Assembly (NCBI RefSeq): GCF_019355395.1
Contig: NZ_CP048829.1
Span: forward strand, 2,645,001 to 2,709,000
Direction of reading: 5' to 3'
Length of the DNA: 64,000 nt
From: Chordicoccus furentiruminis
GTDB lineage: Bacteria > Bacillota > Clostridia > Lachnospirales > Lachnospiraceae
The translations under genes were made by a program, and so were the position numbers. Shown here piece by piece: positions 8,720 to 18,541 of this stretch. Numbering within the stretch: the stretch's first letter is position 1; every line of letters begins with the position of its first letter. The notes beneath the pieces are model-generated. The model was given only the letters and a program-made list of their open reading frames with translations. It did no database searches and was not told the DNA's origin.

Positions 8720-8798
8720 TCATGACAGTCTGATACTAAAGTTCCCTATAGGAGAAAATTTTTTCTCTATAGGGAAAGTTATGAAAAGAGTGTCATGA
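8720..8798. other. Candidate replication origin: nested palindromes
   Basis: A long inverted repeat at 8742-8776 pairs TTCCCTATAG with CTATAGGGAA around an A/T-rich centre (AGAAAA with TTTTCT). It is flanked by a second inverted pair, TCATGACA at 8720-8727 and TGTCATGA at 8791-8798. A nested symmetric site with an easily melted centre, directly after a primase-helicase gene, is what an origin for that initiator would look like. It could also end the primase transcript. Confidence 0.45.
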
Positions 8799-8884
8799 GT
8801 GTCACAGGGCGCTCTTGAGATGGCGTTAGTCAGAAGGGTGTGTGACTGAGCACAATGAGCAGAATTACAAGGAGGAGATACGAC

Positions 8885-11800
8885 ATGCAGTTTGGACGAA
8901 AAATTACATCGGTTGTTTTGTCCGCGGCAATGCTTGCGGGAAACCTGATGAGTCCGCTTACAGTATATGCGGGCGAATATCAGACGGGCGGAGGAACAGA
9001 GATGCAGACAGATGCAGTCGAAAGTCCGGGAATTCCGGAGCAGGCATCCGTGGATACGGCATCCGGTCAGGCGGAAATGAATCCTGCCGCGGATGTCCCG
9101 GAGCAGCTGAGTACAGAAACTCCGGACTTCAAGATTACATTAGCGAATGAAGATGCGTTTGGTCTTATGTATGACCAGACGCATTTTTTGTCGGAAGATG
9201 TCGAGAAGAAGGAGACGGTCCTCACATACAAAGAGGGCGAAGAAGTCAATCTCGACGTGATCGTAGACCCTCATTATCAGCTCGACCAGTTGAAGTTGCA
9301 GGACGAGGACATTTCGATTCAGGACTATGAGAAGAAGAAAGGAATCGAGTATCCCTACACCTGGAAGGATGAGGACACGATTACATTTACCATGCCGGAC
9401 ACGGACCTGTGGATGAAGACGGAATGGCATCAGGTACAGGCTGAAACAGCGACAGTTGGTGATGGTACAGACCAGGCAGTGAATGCCACAGGAGCGGAAG
9501 ATCAAACCGTTTCAGTGGATGAAAATGTTACATCAGATGCGAATGAAACATCTAATCAGCCTGGACAGCCTGAGGAAGTGGCCGGCGATCAGGAGGATGC
9601 GGCAATCCAGGGAGAAACCGGTCAGGTGAATGCAGAAGATACTGATCAGGGAGAAGATACTCAGCCGGGTGCTGAAACCCCGGATAGTACTTCCAATCTC
9701 GATGCGGATGGATTCCCTTCCCAGGGTGCGGTCATCATGCTTCCGGAGATGCAGATCGGAATCGATGTCACGGAGATATCGGCGGAATCCAAGTTTGATG
9801 ACGTGACTTATCCGCAGGATACCTGCACCAGCAGTCTGATCGATAACGAGGTGAAGTACGGAACTCCTGGACTTTACCATGTTGTCTACAGGGTGGATGA
9901 AGCGAATACCGCAAAAAGCTGGTATACAGTCCGGCCTGTAAGGGTCACCGAAGTCAGGGAAGCAGAGACGCAGCCCGAATCTTCCAAAGCAGAAAACTCC
10001 GGTACTGAAACGCAGAGCGAGGATGATGGTTCCGAGGACGATTCAGATGCAGACTCTGCTCCATCGACACAGACAGAGATGGTTCTGGAGACAGAAACAG
10101 CTACCGAAGCGGATCTTCAGATGGGAACTGAGCTCTCCGCTGAGACAGAAGCCGAAATCGGCTTTTCTGATGAGACGGAGCAGGAACTTGCATCTCTCGA
10201 GGAGACCGAGGCCGAGACAGAATCGGATACCGAGGCTGAAGGCGGAACTTATCAGGTCATTGTGAAAGAGGGGGCCGAGTACAACGTAACCCTGGACCAC
10301 GAGGATGGCTATTACGAAGCTGGAGAGAAGGTTGTGATCAGGTCTGATATTGACGCGGCCTCTTCCAATATCGCGGCCTGGCGTACGGTTCATCATGATA
10401 ACAATGATACCGGCGACTACTGCGAGATCACTTATGATCTGCAGGATGATTCCAACAGCTTCATCATGCCGGCAGAGGACGTCGAGCTTTCTGTCTCCAA
10501 AGATGTGATCGAAGGCGCGTCTCCCCGCAGGATGATGGCTCCGAGGAAGGCGGCCGCCGCGGATGATGATAACGACGGTGGCTGGAATGACCAGACCGAT
10601 GTGGAAGCCGGAAAGTATTACTATCATACGGATGGCAACTATACCGGCCATGTCTTCAACAACGATCTTGGCTACGGCGGCGCGGATTCCTACAAATGGG
10701 TCCGCTATAAGGTGAATGGGGTGAAATACGATGTTATGGCCTATTGTATGCAGCATAATCTCCATTCCCCGGCCAGCGGAACGACTTACACGAAAATGAC
10801 GGAACTGGACGAGGGGGGAGATGACAGGTACCTCCGCAAGGCTATGTTCTACGGCTACGGCGGACCCGGTTGGAAAGGCACTTTCAACGGGTACAGCATC
10901 AAGGCAATCTTCGATAAATACGGAGTCGGCAGCAATGCGCGTGAGATGCAGCATTATTTGGTGGATTACCTTTATGATGGTTCTTCCGGTTACGGAGGAA
11001 TGCTTTCCACCAAGGGCAAGAACCTTCTGAAGGAATGCAAAGCCGCCCTGAAGAAGATGCCGGATCCTACCAATACCTCGATCGGTCCGTCCACAAGTGT
11101 GGTGGCGACGAGTAAGACATCTCCGTCCTTCACCTGGAACGCGAACGCCGCATTTGTGATCACCATCAATCTCGAAAATGGAGTCAGCCTGGTTAATGAG
11201 GTGACCGGGGCGGTGAGCACAGGAAGTGGACAGATTGCAGGCGGACAGAGCTTCCATTTCGTGGCAACAGTGGATAATACGGCAACCCTTACCGGCAAGT
11301 ATGCTGTAACCGGAAACTATCCGCTGGACTTCCATGCCATGGCGCTGAAAATCGCGAACAAGCAGGACATCGGTTTCGGCTACCGCACGAAGAATTCCGC
11401 GGTCACGCTGACTGTGAAATGGCCGACGACTACTCCGGTCGCCGTCCAGAAGTCATCTTCCAATACGACACTGGTCACGGGCAACCGCATGTATTCGCTT
11501 ACGGGAACGAGGTTTGTACTGTCCAATGCGAACCACCGCTATGATTTCACCATCCGTGCGGATGGCGGGACGGACGCTCAGGAGGTGTTCCCGGAGACAT
11601 ACACTCTCCACGAGGATTCTCAGCCGAAGGGTTACAAGACCGCTCCGGACCAGACAGTGACGATCGCAGCGGGATCACCCGGCCAGGTGCTTCCTGTTGT
11701 GGATGAGCCGCTTTTCGGTACGCTGAACGCACTGGTCAAAAAGGTCCCGGCTGCCGGATATGCGACGACCAGGCCGACCGCAGGAGCTCAGCTCACGGTG

Positions 11801-14800
11801 AACTACTATGACAACCCGGAGCCGGAGGCAAATCCGAAGCAGACCTGGGTCATCCAGACGCTTGCGGACGGAAATGGAAACTATACGGCCAAGCTTGATC
11901 AGGCTCATCTTGTATCGGGCAGCCTGACCTATGGGGAAAATGTCCTTCCGCTTGGCTGCATCACGATCCAGGAGACGAAGGCTCCGGAGGGCTATCTGAT
12001 CAACAATACGGTCTGGAAGATGCAGATCCTGCAGAGCGGCAACGGCGTTATCTACAGCTCGACTACCCAGCCGGAGATACAGAACGTTCCGGTGGATTCC
12101 GAAAATCTGGATGACATCCCGACCTTCGGAGACCTGAAGATTGGAAAGATTTCTGCTGAACAGGGGACAACTCCGGACGGCGATGCCACTTTCAAAGGTG
12201 CTGTATTCGAGGTCGTCAACGCCAATGACTTTGACGTGGTCCTGCAGACTGCTCCGGATGTACCGATCCACCCGGGTGAGGTCGCGACTACCATCACGAC
12301 CGGGGATGACGGGACCGGCCAGACGACCGGCAATCTTCTCCAGACCGGCAAGTACACCGTCCGTGAGCAGACAGCACCGGAAGGATACACACTTTCTGAT
12401 AAGTCGCTGCCTATAACTATTGTCGAGAAACAGCTGGCGGATTATTCGAAGACGGACCCGCATGCGAACATCCCGCAGCGGGCTGGTTTCAAGGTTCAGA
12501 AGAAGGACTTTGAGCTTGCCGAGCAGCTCTGCACCCTGACCGACAAGACCGGGGCGGAGTTCCGGGCGGATCAGGTTACCCCGAACGGAAATGTAATCCA
12601 GGGCGAAGCGAAGCTTGAAGGAGCGGAGTTTGATCTGATCAACCGTTCGATTCATCTGGTAGTGGTTGACGGAACTGCTTATGAACCAGGCAAGACTATT
12701 CACACCTTCGCTACAGATGAGAATGGAGTCATCACTTCACCGGCCAGTAAGGATGTGAACGGTAATCCATTGCCTCCGGAACAGTATCTTCCGCATGGAA
12801 CCTATGAGCTGGTCGAGACCAAGGCACCGGAGGGATTCAACCTAAGAGGAAAGAACCTTGACATCACTTTCACCATCCGCAAGGAAGATGAAAATACGCT
12901 CAAGAATCTGACCGGGATCTCAGCAGAGGACGATGTGATCCGCTTCGATGTGGACATCCATAAAGTCCAGGCGGAACTGAACGAGGAAGACCCGCACGAC
13001 AAACTCGAGCCTATGGAAGGAATCGTGTTCGACATTTACCTGGACGCGGACATGGATGGAGACAATCCGAAGGAAGGTGCGAAGCCTTACGTTTCAATCC
13101 AGACAAATTCGGAAGGATACGCGACAACGAAGAACGATGCTTACCCGCATGGACGTCTGCCTTATGGTCACTACACGATCATTGAGAATAAGGACACGGT
13201 CCCGACAGGATTCGGTACGATCCGCAATCTCCACGTAAATGGCACAAAGGAAGCGGGCATTATCGACGGGCAGCTGATCCAGACCGGGATCTATCAGGAC
13301 CAGCATGGCGAATGGATACAGCTGGCCAAGATCGACAAGGACTCCGGGAAACTGGTCCTCAGGGCTGGTGCAAAGATCCAGGTCCTGAAGGATGATCAGG
13401 AAACAGTCGTCGAGTTTAAGGACAGCACCAACCATAAGAAAGTCTCCACCTTTGTCACTAATGAGGAAGGCATGGCTTATCTGCCTCAGAGACTGGAAGT
13501 CGGAACTTATTACCTGAAGGAACTGGAGGCTCCTTACGGCTATGTCCTGAACACGGAGCTCACAAAGTTCGAGGTCGATCAGGCAAACACCTGGGACCAG
13601 CTGATCACCTGGCAGGAGAAAGATCAGGAGGTCAAAGGCATTCTTAAGATCACCAAGGCAGATGCCGAAACGAAGGAGAAGATCGCCGGAGCCAAGTTCG
13701 GAGTTTATGCAGATGAGAAGATCATTTCCGGAGACGGAACGGTTCAGGCGGAAATGGGAGACCAGGTTGACACTATTGTAATCGGCCAGGACGGTGTTGG
13801 GCAGTCCAAAGAGCTTTACCTCGGCAAGTACCACACAGCTGAGATCGAGGCACCGGAGGGCTACACCCTCGATCCGACGGAGCATCCGTTTGAACTCGTC
13901 TACAAAGACCAGTACACGCCGATTGTCTATGCGCATATCGACTCGACCAACAAACCGACCACTGTGAAGTTGACCAAGTATGAATGGGCAGCTGACAAGA
14001 ACGGTGAGTGGACAGACGACAACCCGACCAAGACACTGGGCGGAGTCACATTTGACATCACCCGGATCGGCGGAGCGGACGCAGACAGGACTCGCGCTGG
14101 CGATGTTTACGCTGGCGGCAGGGAAGTGACCAAGGACGATGGAACGGTCGTGATCAAGTACGTCGAGACCGGCATCTATTCCATTACCGAGACCGCAACC
14201 CTTCCGGGATATGTCCTGGACGACACACCTTCTTACTTCACGGTCGATGAGGATGGTTACGTCTTCATGTCCGATGAAAAGGGCAATCCGCTTGACGGAC
14301 AGACCAAGTCTGACCGTGTCGAGACGATGCGGAAGGACCAGTACACCAGATGGGATTTCTCCAAGGTCGATATGAACGGGGAAGAGCTGAAGGGCGCGAA
14401 GATGCAGATCCTTGATTCGGAAGGAAATGTAGCTACGTATCAGGACGACAAATGGAAGGAGCAGAAGGCGGAGTGGACTTCCGATGGAACGCCGCATCGC
14501 ATCAGCAGGCTTCCGCATGGCAACTACACGCTGCATGAGGAGCAGTCCATCGAGGGTTACACGCTCGCGACAGACATCCCATTCGAAGTGACCAACACAG
14601 GAGTGCTCTGCAAGGTCGTCATGACCAACAAGAAACTTATCGTGAAGAAACTGGATGTCCTGGGAAATGGAGTAAAGAAGGCAGGCCTTGAGATCTACGA
14701 GGTTCATTTCCATGAGGACGGAACAAAGTACCTGTCCGAGCAGCCGGTCGAGGCATGGAAGTCGGACGGAAAGCAGTACGACACTTCAAATCTGAAGGTT

Positions 14801-17416
14801 GGACACACTTACCGCCTGGTTGAATCCAAGGTGCCGAAGGGATATGTGGAAGCGGAGCCGATCGATTTTACCATCACCGATGATCTGACCGACCAGACCG
14901 TTGTCATGATGGACAAAAAGGTCCTGGTCAGTAAAGTCAACACCAAGATCACCATGATCGCCGGCGCAAAGCTGGAGGTCAGGGACAGTGAAGGTCAGGT
15001 CGTGGATGCCTGGACTTCCGATGGGACCGCTTATCCGGTATCCGGGCTGAAAGCCGGACAGACCTACACCCTGATGGAGACCGAGGCTCCGGAGGGTTAT
15101 GTTCTTGCAGACCCGATCGAGTTTACGGTCACGAAGAACTGGTTCGCGGACGATTCCTTTGAACTGACCAATACGCAGGTCTTTATGACAAAGACCGATG
15201 TGACCGGGGAGAAGGAAGTGGCTGGCGCTACCCTGACTGTCACCGACAAGGAGACAGGCAAGGAAGTAGACAAATGGGTGTCCGGCGAGGAGCCGCACGC
15301 CATTTCCGGGCTTCATGTCGGAGGCAGTTACACCCTGCATGAGGAGATCTCTGCCGAAGGCTATGTCCGTGCTTCCGATGTCGACTTTACGGTCGATGAC
15401 GGCTTCACTGTCAAGACTGTGAAGATGGTCGACAAGCAGGTAACCATGACCAAGACTGATGTGAGCGGAGAGAAGGAAGTGCCGGGAGCGCAGATGACTG
15501 TAACCGATAAGGAAACAGGAAAGGCTGTTGATACCTGGACTTCCGGAAATGAAGCTCATCCGATCTCCGGACTGGAAGTCGGAAAGACTTACACGCTGAC
15601 TGAAGTGACCGCTCCGGAAGGCTATGCGGTCGCGGAATCAATCGAATTCACTGTCCCGGATGACGGGCAGAACCAGACGCTTTCCATGAAGGATAAGCAG
15701 GTCACCATAGACAAGCTCGATGTACTGGGCAATCCGGTCGCAGGAGCCAAACTGGCAGTTTACGAACTGACAGAGGATACAAAGCAGACTGGTGAAGGCC
15801 AGAATCAGACGGAACAGACTGAGGGAACTCCTGCTCAGACGGAAGAAATTCCGACTGGAGAGAATCAGCCGGCTGCGGAAACCGAAGCTGCGGCAGATAT
15901 AGGGACCGAAGCAGAAGCAGTCGCTCCTGAAAACGGAACGGCCATGAAGACTGGCAGACTGATCGATTCCTGGGTATCCGATGGCAAGGCTCATGCGGTA
16001 AGTGGTCTGATTGTAGGCCATACCTATCGCTTGGTTGAGGAGAGTGCTCCGGACGGATTCGCAGTAGCTCAGCCGAGAGACTTCACCGTCACAAAGGAGG
16101 ATGCAGACCAGAAAATCGCTTTGATTGACCGTCAGATCCTGGTCAGCAAGGTGGATACCGAGATTACCATGATCGCGGGTGCCCATCTGCAGGTCGTGGA
16201 CCAGAACGGAAAGATCATCGACAACTGGGTATCCGATGGAACTGCCCATGCGGTGAATGGCCTTGTCGTTGGCCAGACTTACACGCTGGTTGAGACACAG
16301 GCACCGGAAGGTTACGTTCTTGCTTCCCCGATCGAGTTCACGGTATCCGATCAGCCCGACGCAAATGATGAGCTGAACCTGGTCAACAAACAGGTGAAGG
16401 TCACCAAGACAGACCTGACCGGAGAAAAGGAAGTTGAGGGAGCGCATCTTTCTGTTGTCGAGAAAGACACCGGAAAGACGGCTGATACCTGGACTTCTGA
16501 GAAGGAGCCGCATCCGGTATCCGGGCTGGAAGTCGGAAAAACCTATATCCTGACCGAGACCAGACCGGCTGACGGATATGTGACGGCTGAAAGTATCGAG
16601 TTCACGGTTGAGGATGATTTCAAGAGCGAACTTCATCAGATGAAGGATGCTCCGACAAAGCTGGAGATCTCCAAGGAGGATATCACTACCAGCGAGGAAC
16701 TGCCGGGAGCACAGCTTGTAATAAAGGATTCCGAGGGCAATGAGATCGAGAAATGGACTTCAAGTGACAAGCCTCACTACATCGAGATGCTGCCGATCGG
16801 AACCTACACACTGACCGAGATCGCGCCGCCGGCTCTCTACATGAAGGCTGAGGACGTGCAGTTCGAGGTCAAAGATACTGCTGAGATTCAGAAGGTCGTC
16901 ATGCTGGATAAGCCGACCACCATCGTCATTGATAAGAAAGACATCGTGGATGGTGAGAAGGGAGAAGAACTTCCGGGTGCAAAATTGGAAGTTCGTGACT
17001 CCACCGGAAAGGTGATCGATTCCTGGACATCCGGAACGACTCCGCATGAGATCGCATACCTGACTCCGGGAACCTATACACTTACCGAGGTAACGGCTCC
17101 ATCCGGATATGAAGTAGCTGAAAATGTATCTTTCTCAGTGGCTGACAACGGACAGGTCCAGCATGTGACCATGTACGATTCTCCGAAGGAAGAGAAGATC
17201 GACCTTACCGGAAAGAAGAAGACCACAACCCATACGACTCCTTCCGGAGGCGGTGGAGGTGGATCTTACCCGTCGGGTGGAACTTCCACACCTTCTGCTC
17301 CGGTAAAGACCGGTGACACGACACCGATTCTGCTCTATGTGATCCTCCTTGGAGGAGCTGCAGCTGTTGTGGCATTCCTCATCTGGAGAAAGAAGCAGGA
17401 CGAAGCAGACAAGTGA
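8885..17416 (+). CDS. Giant SpaA/Cna-B repeat surface adhesin with sortase signal
   Basis: The 2843-residue protein has a signal peptide (cleavage near VYA-GE, residue 29). Next comes an N-terminal domain, a Glu/Thr-rich linker (about 359-452) and a second related domain, both ending in an F-x-MP-x-x-D motif. A thioester-type domain with YCMQHN follows near residue 621. Then come about 18 SpaA/Cna-B repeats (about 940-2770), most closing with E-x-x-APEGY. After a Gly/Ser linker the end reads APVKTGDTTP, a hydrophobic span and RRKKQ-like charges: a KTGD variant of the LPXTG sorting signal. Cna-B repeats usually carry internal isopeptide bonds, and thioester domains bind host or cell surfaces covalently. 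In a conjugative element it probably holds mating cells together. The start is ATG 8885, behind AAGGAGGAG. Confidence 0.93.
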   Translation: MQFGRKITSVVLSAAMLAGNLMSPLTVYAGEYQTGGGTEMQTDAVESPGIPEQASVDTASGQAEMNPAADVPEQLSTETPDFKITLANEDAFGLMYDQTHFLSEDVEKKETVLTYKEGEEVNLDVIVDPHYQLDQLKLQDEDISIQDYEKKKGIEYPYTWKDEDTITFTMPDTDLWMKTEWHQVQAETATVGDGTDQAVNATGAEDQTVSVDENVTSDANETSNQPGQPEEVAGDQEDAAIQGETGQVNAEDTDQGEDTQPGAETPDSTSNLDADGFPSQGAVIMLPEMQIGIDVTEISAESKFDDVTYPQDTCTSSLIDNEVKYGTPGLYHVVYRVDEANTAKSWYTVRPVRVTEVREAETQPESSKAENSGTETQSEDDGSEDDSDADSAPSTQTEMVLETETATEADLQMGTELSAETEAEIGFSDETEQELASLEETEAETESDTEAEGGTYQVIVKEGAEYNVTLDHEDGYYEAGEKVVIRSDIDAASSNIAAWRTVHHDNNDTGDYCEITYDLQDDSNSFIMPAEDVELSVSKDVIEGASPRRMMAPRKAAAADDDNDGGWNDQTDVEAGKYYYHTDGNYTGHVFNNDLGYGGADSYKWVRYKVNGVKYDVMAYCMQHNLHSPASGTTYTKMTELDEGGDDRYLRKAMFYGYGGPGWKGTFNGYSIKAIFDKYGVGSNAREMQHYLVDYLYDGSSGYGGMLSTKGKNLLKECKAALKKMPDPTNTSIGPSTSVVATSKTSPSFTWNANAAFVITINLENGVSLVNEVTGAVSTGSGQIAGGQSFHFVATVDNTATLTGKYAVTGNYPLDFHAMALKIANKQDIGFGYRTKNSAVTLTVKWPTTTPVAVQKSSSNTTLVTGNRMYSLTGTRFVLSNANHRYDFTIRADGGTDAQEVFPETYTLHEDSQPKGYKTAPDQTVTIAAGSPGQVLPVVDEPLFGTLNALVKKVPAAGYATTRPTAGAQLTVNYYDNPEPEANPKQTWVIQTLADGNGNYTAKLDQAHLVSGSLTYGENVLPLGCITIQETKAPEGYLINNTVWKMQILQSGNGVIYSSTTQPEIQNVPVDSENLDDIPTFGDLKIGKISAEQGTTPDGDATFKGAVFEVVNANDFDVVLQTAPDVPIHPGEVATTITTGDDGTGQTTGNLLQTGKYTVREQTAPEGYTLSDKSLPITIVEKQLADYSKTDPHANIPQRAGFKVQKKDFELAEQLCTLTDKTGAEFRADQVTPNGNVIQGEAKLEGAEFDLINRSIHLVVVDGTAYEPGKTIHTFATDENGVITSPASKDVNGNPLPPEQYLPHGTYELVETKAPEGFNLRGKNLDITFTIRKEDENTLKNLTGISAEDDVIRFDVDIHKVQAELNEEDPHDKLEPMEGIVFDIYLDADMDGDNPKEGAKPYVSIQTNSEGYATTKNDAYPHGRLPYGHYTIIENKDTVPTGFGTIRNLHVNGTKEAGIIDGQLIQTGIYQDQHGEWIQLAKIDKDSGKLVLRAGAKIQVLKDDQETVVEFKDSTNHKKVSTFVTNEEGMAYLPQRLEVGTYYLKELEAPYGYVLNTELTKFEVDQANTWDQLITWQEKDQEVKGILKITKADAETKEKIAGAKFGVYADEKIISGDGTVQAEMGDQVDTIVIGQDGVGQSKELYLGKYHTAEIEAPEGYTLDPTEHPFELVYKDQYTPIVYAHIDSTNKPTTVKLTKYEWAADKNGEWTDDNPTKTLGGVTFDITRIGGADADRTRAGDVYAGGREVTKDDGTVVIKYVETGIYSITETATLPGYVLDDTPSYFTVDEDGYVFMSDEKGNPLDGQTKSDRVETMRKDQYTRWDFSKVDMNGEELKGAKMQILDSEGNVATYQDDKWKEQKAEWTSDGTPHRISRLPHGNYTLHEEQSIEGYTLATDIPFEVTNTGVLCKVVMTNKKLIVKKLDVLGNGVKKAGLEIYEVHFHEDGTKYLSEQPVEAWKSDGKQYDTSNLKVGHTYRLVESKVPKGYVEAEPIDFTITDDLTDQTVVMMDKKVLVSKVNTKITMIAGAKLEVRDSEGQVVDAWTSDGTAYPVSGLKAGQTYTLMETEAPEGYVLADPIEFTVTKNWFADDSFELTNTQVFMTKTDVTGEKEVAGATLTVTDKETGKEVDKWVSGEEPHAISGLHVGGSYTLHEEISAEGYVRASDVDFTVDDGFTVKTVKMVDKQVTMTKTDVSGEKEVPGAQMTVTDKETGKAVDTWTSGNEAHPISGLEVGKTYTLTEVTAPEGYAVAESIEFTVPDDGQNQTLSMKDKQVTIDKLDVLGNPVAGAKLAVYELTEDTKQTGEGQNQTEQTEGTPAQTEEIPTGENQPAAETEAAADIGTEAEAVAPENGTAMKTGRLIDSWVSDGKAHAVSGLIVGHTYRLVEESAPDGFAVAQPRDFTVTKEDADQKIALIDRQILVSKVDTEITMIAGAHLQVVDQNGKIIDNWVSDGTAHAVNGLVVGQTYTLVETQAPEGYVLASPIEFTVSDQPDANDELNLVNKQVKVTKTDLTGEKEVEGAHLSVVEKDTGKTADTWTSEKEPHPVSGLEVGKTYILTETRPADGYVTAESIEFTVEDDFKSELHQMKDAPTKLEISKEDITTSEELPGAQLVIKDSEGNEIEKWTSSDKPHYIEMLPIGTYTLTEIAPPALYMKAEDVQFEVKDTAEIQKVVMLDKPTTIVIDKKDIVDGEKGEELPGAKLEVRDSTGKVIDSWTSGTTPHEIAYLTPGTYTLTEVTAPSGYEVAENVSFSVADNGQVQHVTMYDSPKEEKIDLTGKKKTTTHTTPSGGGGGGSYPSGGTSTPSAPVKTGDTTPILLYVILLGGAAAVVAFLIWRKKQDEADK

Positions 17417-17450
17417 CGTTACGGCATGACCGAAACAAAACAATAATGTG

Positions 17451-17492
17451 AAGCAGGCGCTTCGGAGAGTCATTTTCCGGAGTGCTTTGCTT
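17451..17492 (+). terminator. Attenuator-like hairpin between adhesin and pilin genes
   Basis: AAGCA and TGCTT form an outer stem, and GCGCTTCGG pairs with CCGGAGTGC (two G-U pairs) inside it, closing an 11-base loop. It lies 30 bases before the next start codon and has only a weak T run, so it may slow rather than end transcription or may mark an RNA processing site. Confidence 0.5.
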
Positions 17493-17522
17493 TACCCAGA
17501 CAGAACAAAGGAGAATAGAAGA

Positions 17523-17843
17523 ATGAATAAGATTATGAGATCAGAAGGAAAGAAATGGGACAGAAGGGGTCTGATGACAGTACTGGCTACCATGAAGATC
17601 CTTGCCATGATTCCGATGAACGCATTTGCGGCAGCGCAGGTGCAGGGCAAGATTAACAACCTGTACTCCATCGTCACAACGATCATCACGGCAGCCGGTG
17701 CAATCGTCCTGGCATGGGGAGTGTTCGAATTCGCTTCCGCCTACCAGTCCAGGGACACGGCTCAGCAGACCGATTCGCTGAAAAAGGTCGTCGCCGGCAT
17801 CCTGATGTGCCTGGCACCGACAATCATTAACCTTCTGAAGTGA
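17523..17843 (+). CDS. Small membrane protein, VirB2/TrbC- or Maff2-like
   Basis: This 106-residue protein starts with a basic stretch, then a signal-like hydrophobic segment ending MNAFAAAQVQ. After it come two membrane spans (IVTTIITAAGAIVLAWGVFEF and VVAGILMCLAPTIINLL) joined by a polar loop. That is the size and layout of VirB2/TrbC pilins and of the Maff2 proteins found at this place in Clostridial conjugation operons. A likely role is a channel or pilus-like subunit of the type IV secretion apparatus. ATG 17523 has an AAAGGAG site. Normally TrbL would follow directly; here five cargo genes intervene. Confidence 0.75.
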   Translation: MNKIMRSEGKKWDRRGLMTVLATMKILAMIPMNAFAAAQVQGKINNLYSIVTTIITAAGAIVLAWGVFEFASAYQSRDTAQQTDSLKKVVAGILMCLAPTIINLLK

Positions 17844-17971
17844 TGGCAGATGGCGATGCAGTCGTGATGTTTGTCTGCTATACTTGAGAGGATATTTGAG
17901 AAAAAGATTAGACTGTTATGAAACCCTTGTTTTTCTCAGGACACAGAAATTGCATGGGAGGAAAGCATTAC

Positions 17972-18532
17972 ATGGAACTGACTGCAAGGCACGTCAGGCA
18001 GAACCTGCAGGAGTATCTTGAGATCAAGGATCTGATGGCACGCTCATTTCCGAAAAATGAAAGATTTTCCTTTCAGCTTCAGAAGTTCTGGGCACTCTTT
18101 CCTGGAAATGATTTTCTGGCTTTTTATGACGGAAACTTATTTGCCGGAATCATGCAAGCCTTTGCCACGGATGAGGCAGTGTTTATCCTCTATCTTGCAG
18201 TCAATGACCGGATTCGTTCGCATGGTTATGGAAGCCGGATCCTGAGCTGGGCAAAGGAACATTATCAGGACCGTTGCATTACTCTGAATGTGGAGCCGGA
18301 AGATGATCAGGCTCCGAACAGGGAGCAGCGCAGGCGGCGGATGGAATTCTACAGGAAAAATGGAATTACGGATACCGGATACATCTTCCATGAAGGCGGC
18401 GATACGTATTCCGTTTTATCTACAAATGCTCCTTCCGCTCCATTTACCCCGGAGAAATTCCGGAAAGCGACCGGAAAACTGACATTTGGATTATACACAC
18501 CGAAGATTATCAAAAAAACTGAAGTGAGATAA
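17972..18532 (+). CDS. GNAT-family N-acetyltransferase (cargo 1a)
   Basis: The 186-residue protein has the GNAT fold pattern: a strand-helix start, YLAVNDRIRSHGYGSRIL as the acetyl-CoA-binding motif (R/Q-x-x-G-x-G/A type), and the late motif EFYRKNGITDTGY. It transfers an acetyl group from acetyl-CoA to an amine; the substrate is unknown. ATG 17972 is chosen because GGGAGGAAAG lies just before it. It is the first gene of a five-gene insertion between the pilin-like gene and TrbL. The promoter must lie in 17844-17971, where only weak boxes are visible. Confidence 0.85.
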   Translation: MELTARHVRQNLQEYLEIKDLMARSFPKNERFSFQLQKFWALFPGNDFLAFYDGNLFAGIMQAFATDEAVFILYLAVNDRIRSHGYGSRILSWAKEHYQDRCITLNVEPEDDQAPNREQRRRRMEFYRKNGITDTGYIFHEGGDTYSVLSTNAPSAPFTPEKFRKATGKLTFGLYTPKIIKKTEVR

Positions 18533-18541
18533 GGAGCAACG

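Noticed and set aside
13094-14713. Long minus-strand open frame of 539 codons opposite the adhesin, with others at 10043-11335, 11675-12703 and 15638-16636
   Set aside because: These are antisense shadows caused by codon bias in the repeat-rich adhesin gene. They have no ribosome sites, low-complexity composition and no recognisable domain.
11700-17200. Regularly spaced repeats suspected to be a CRISPR array
   Set aside because: The repeats are about 300 bases long, in frame, and encode SpaA/Cna-B domains. No short identical repeats with unique spacers occur anywhere in the window.
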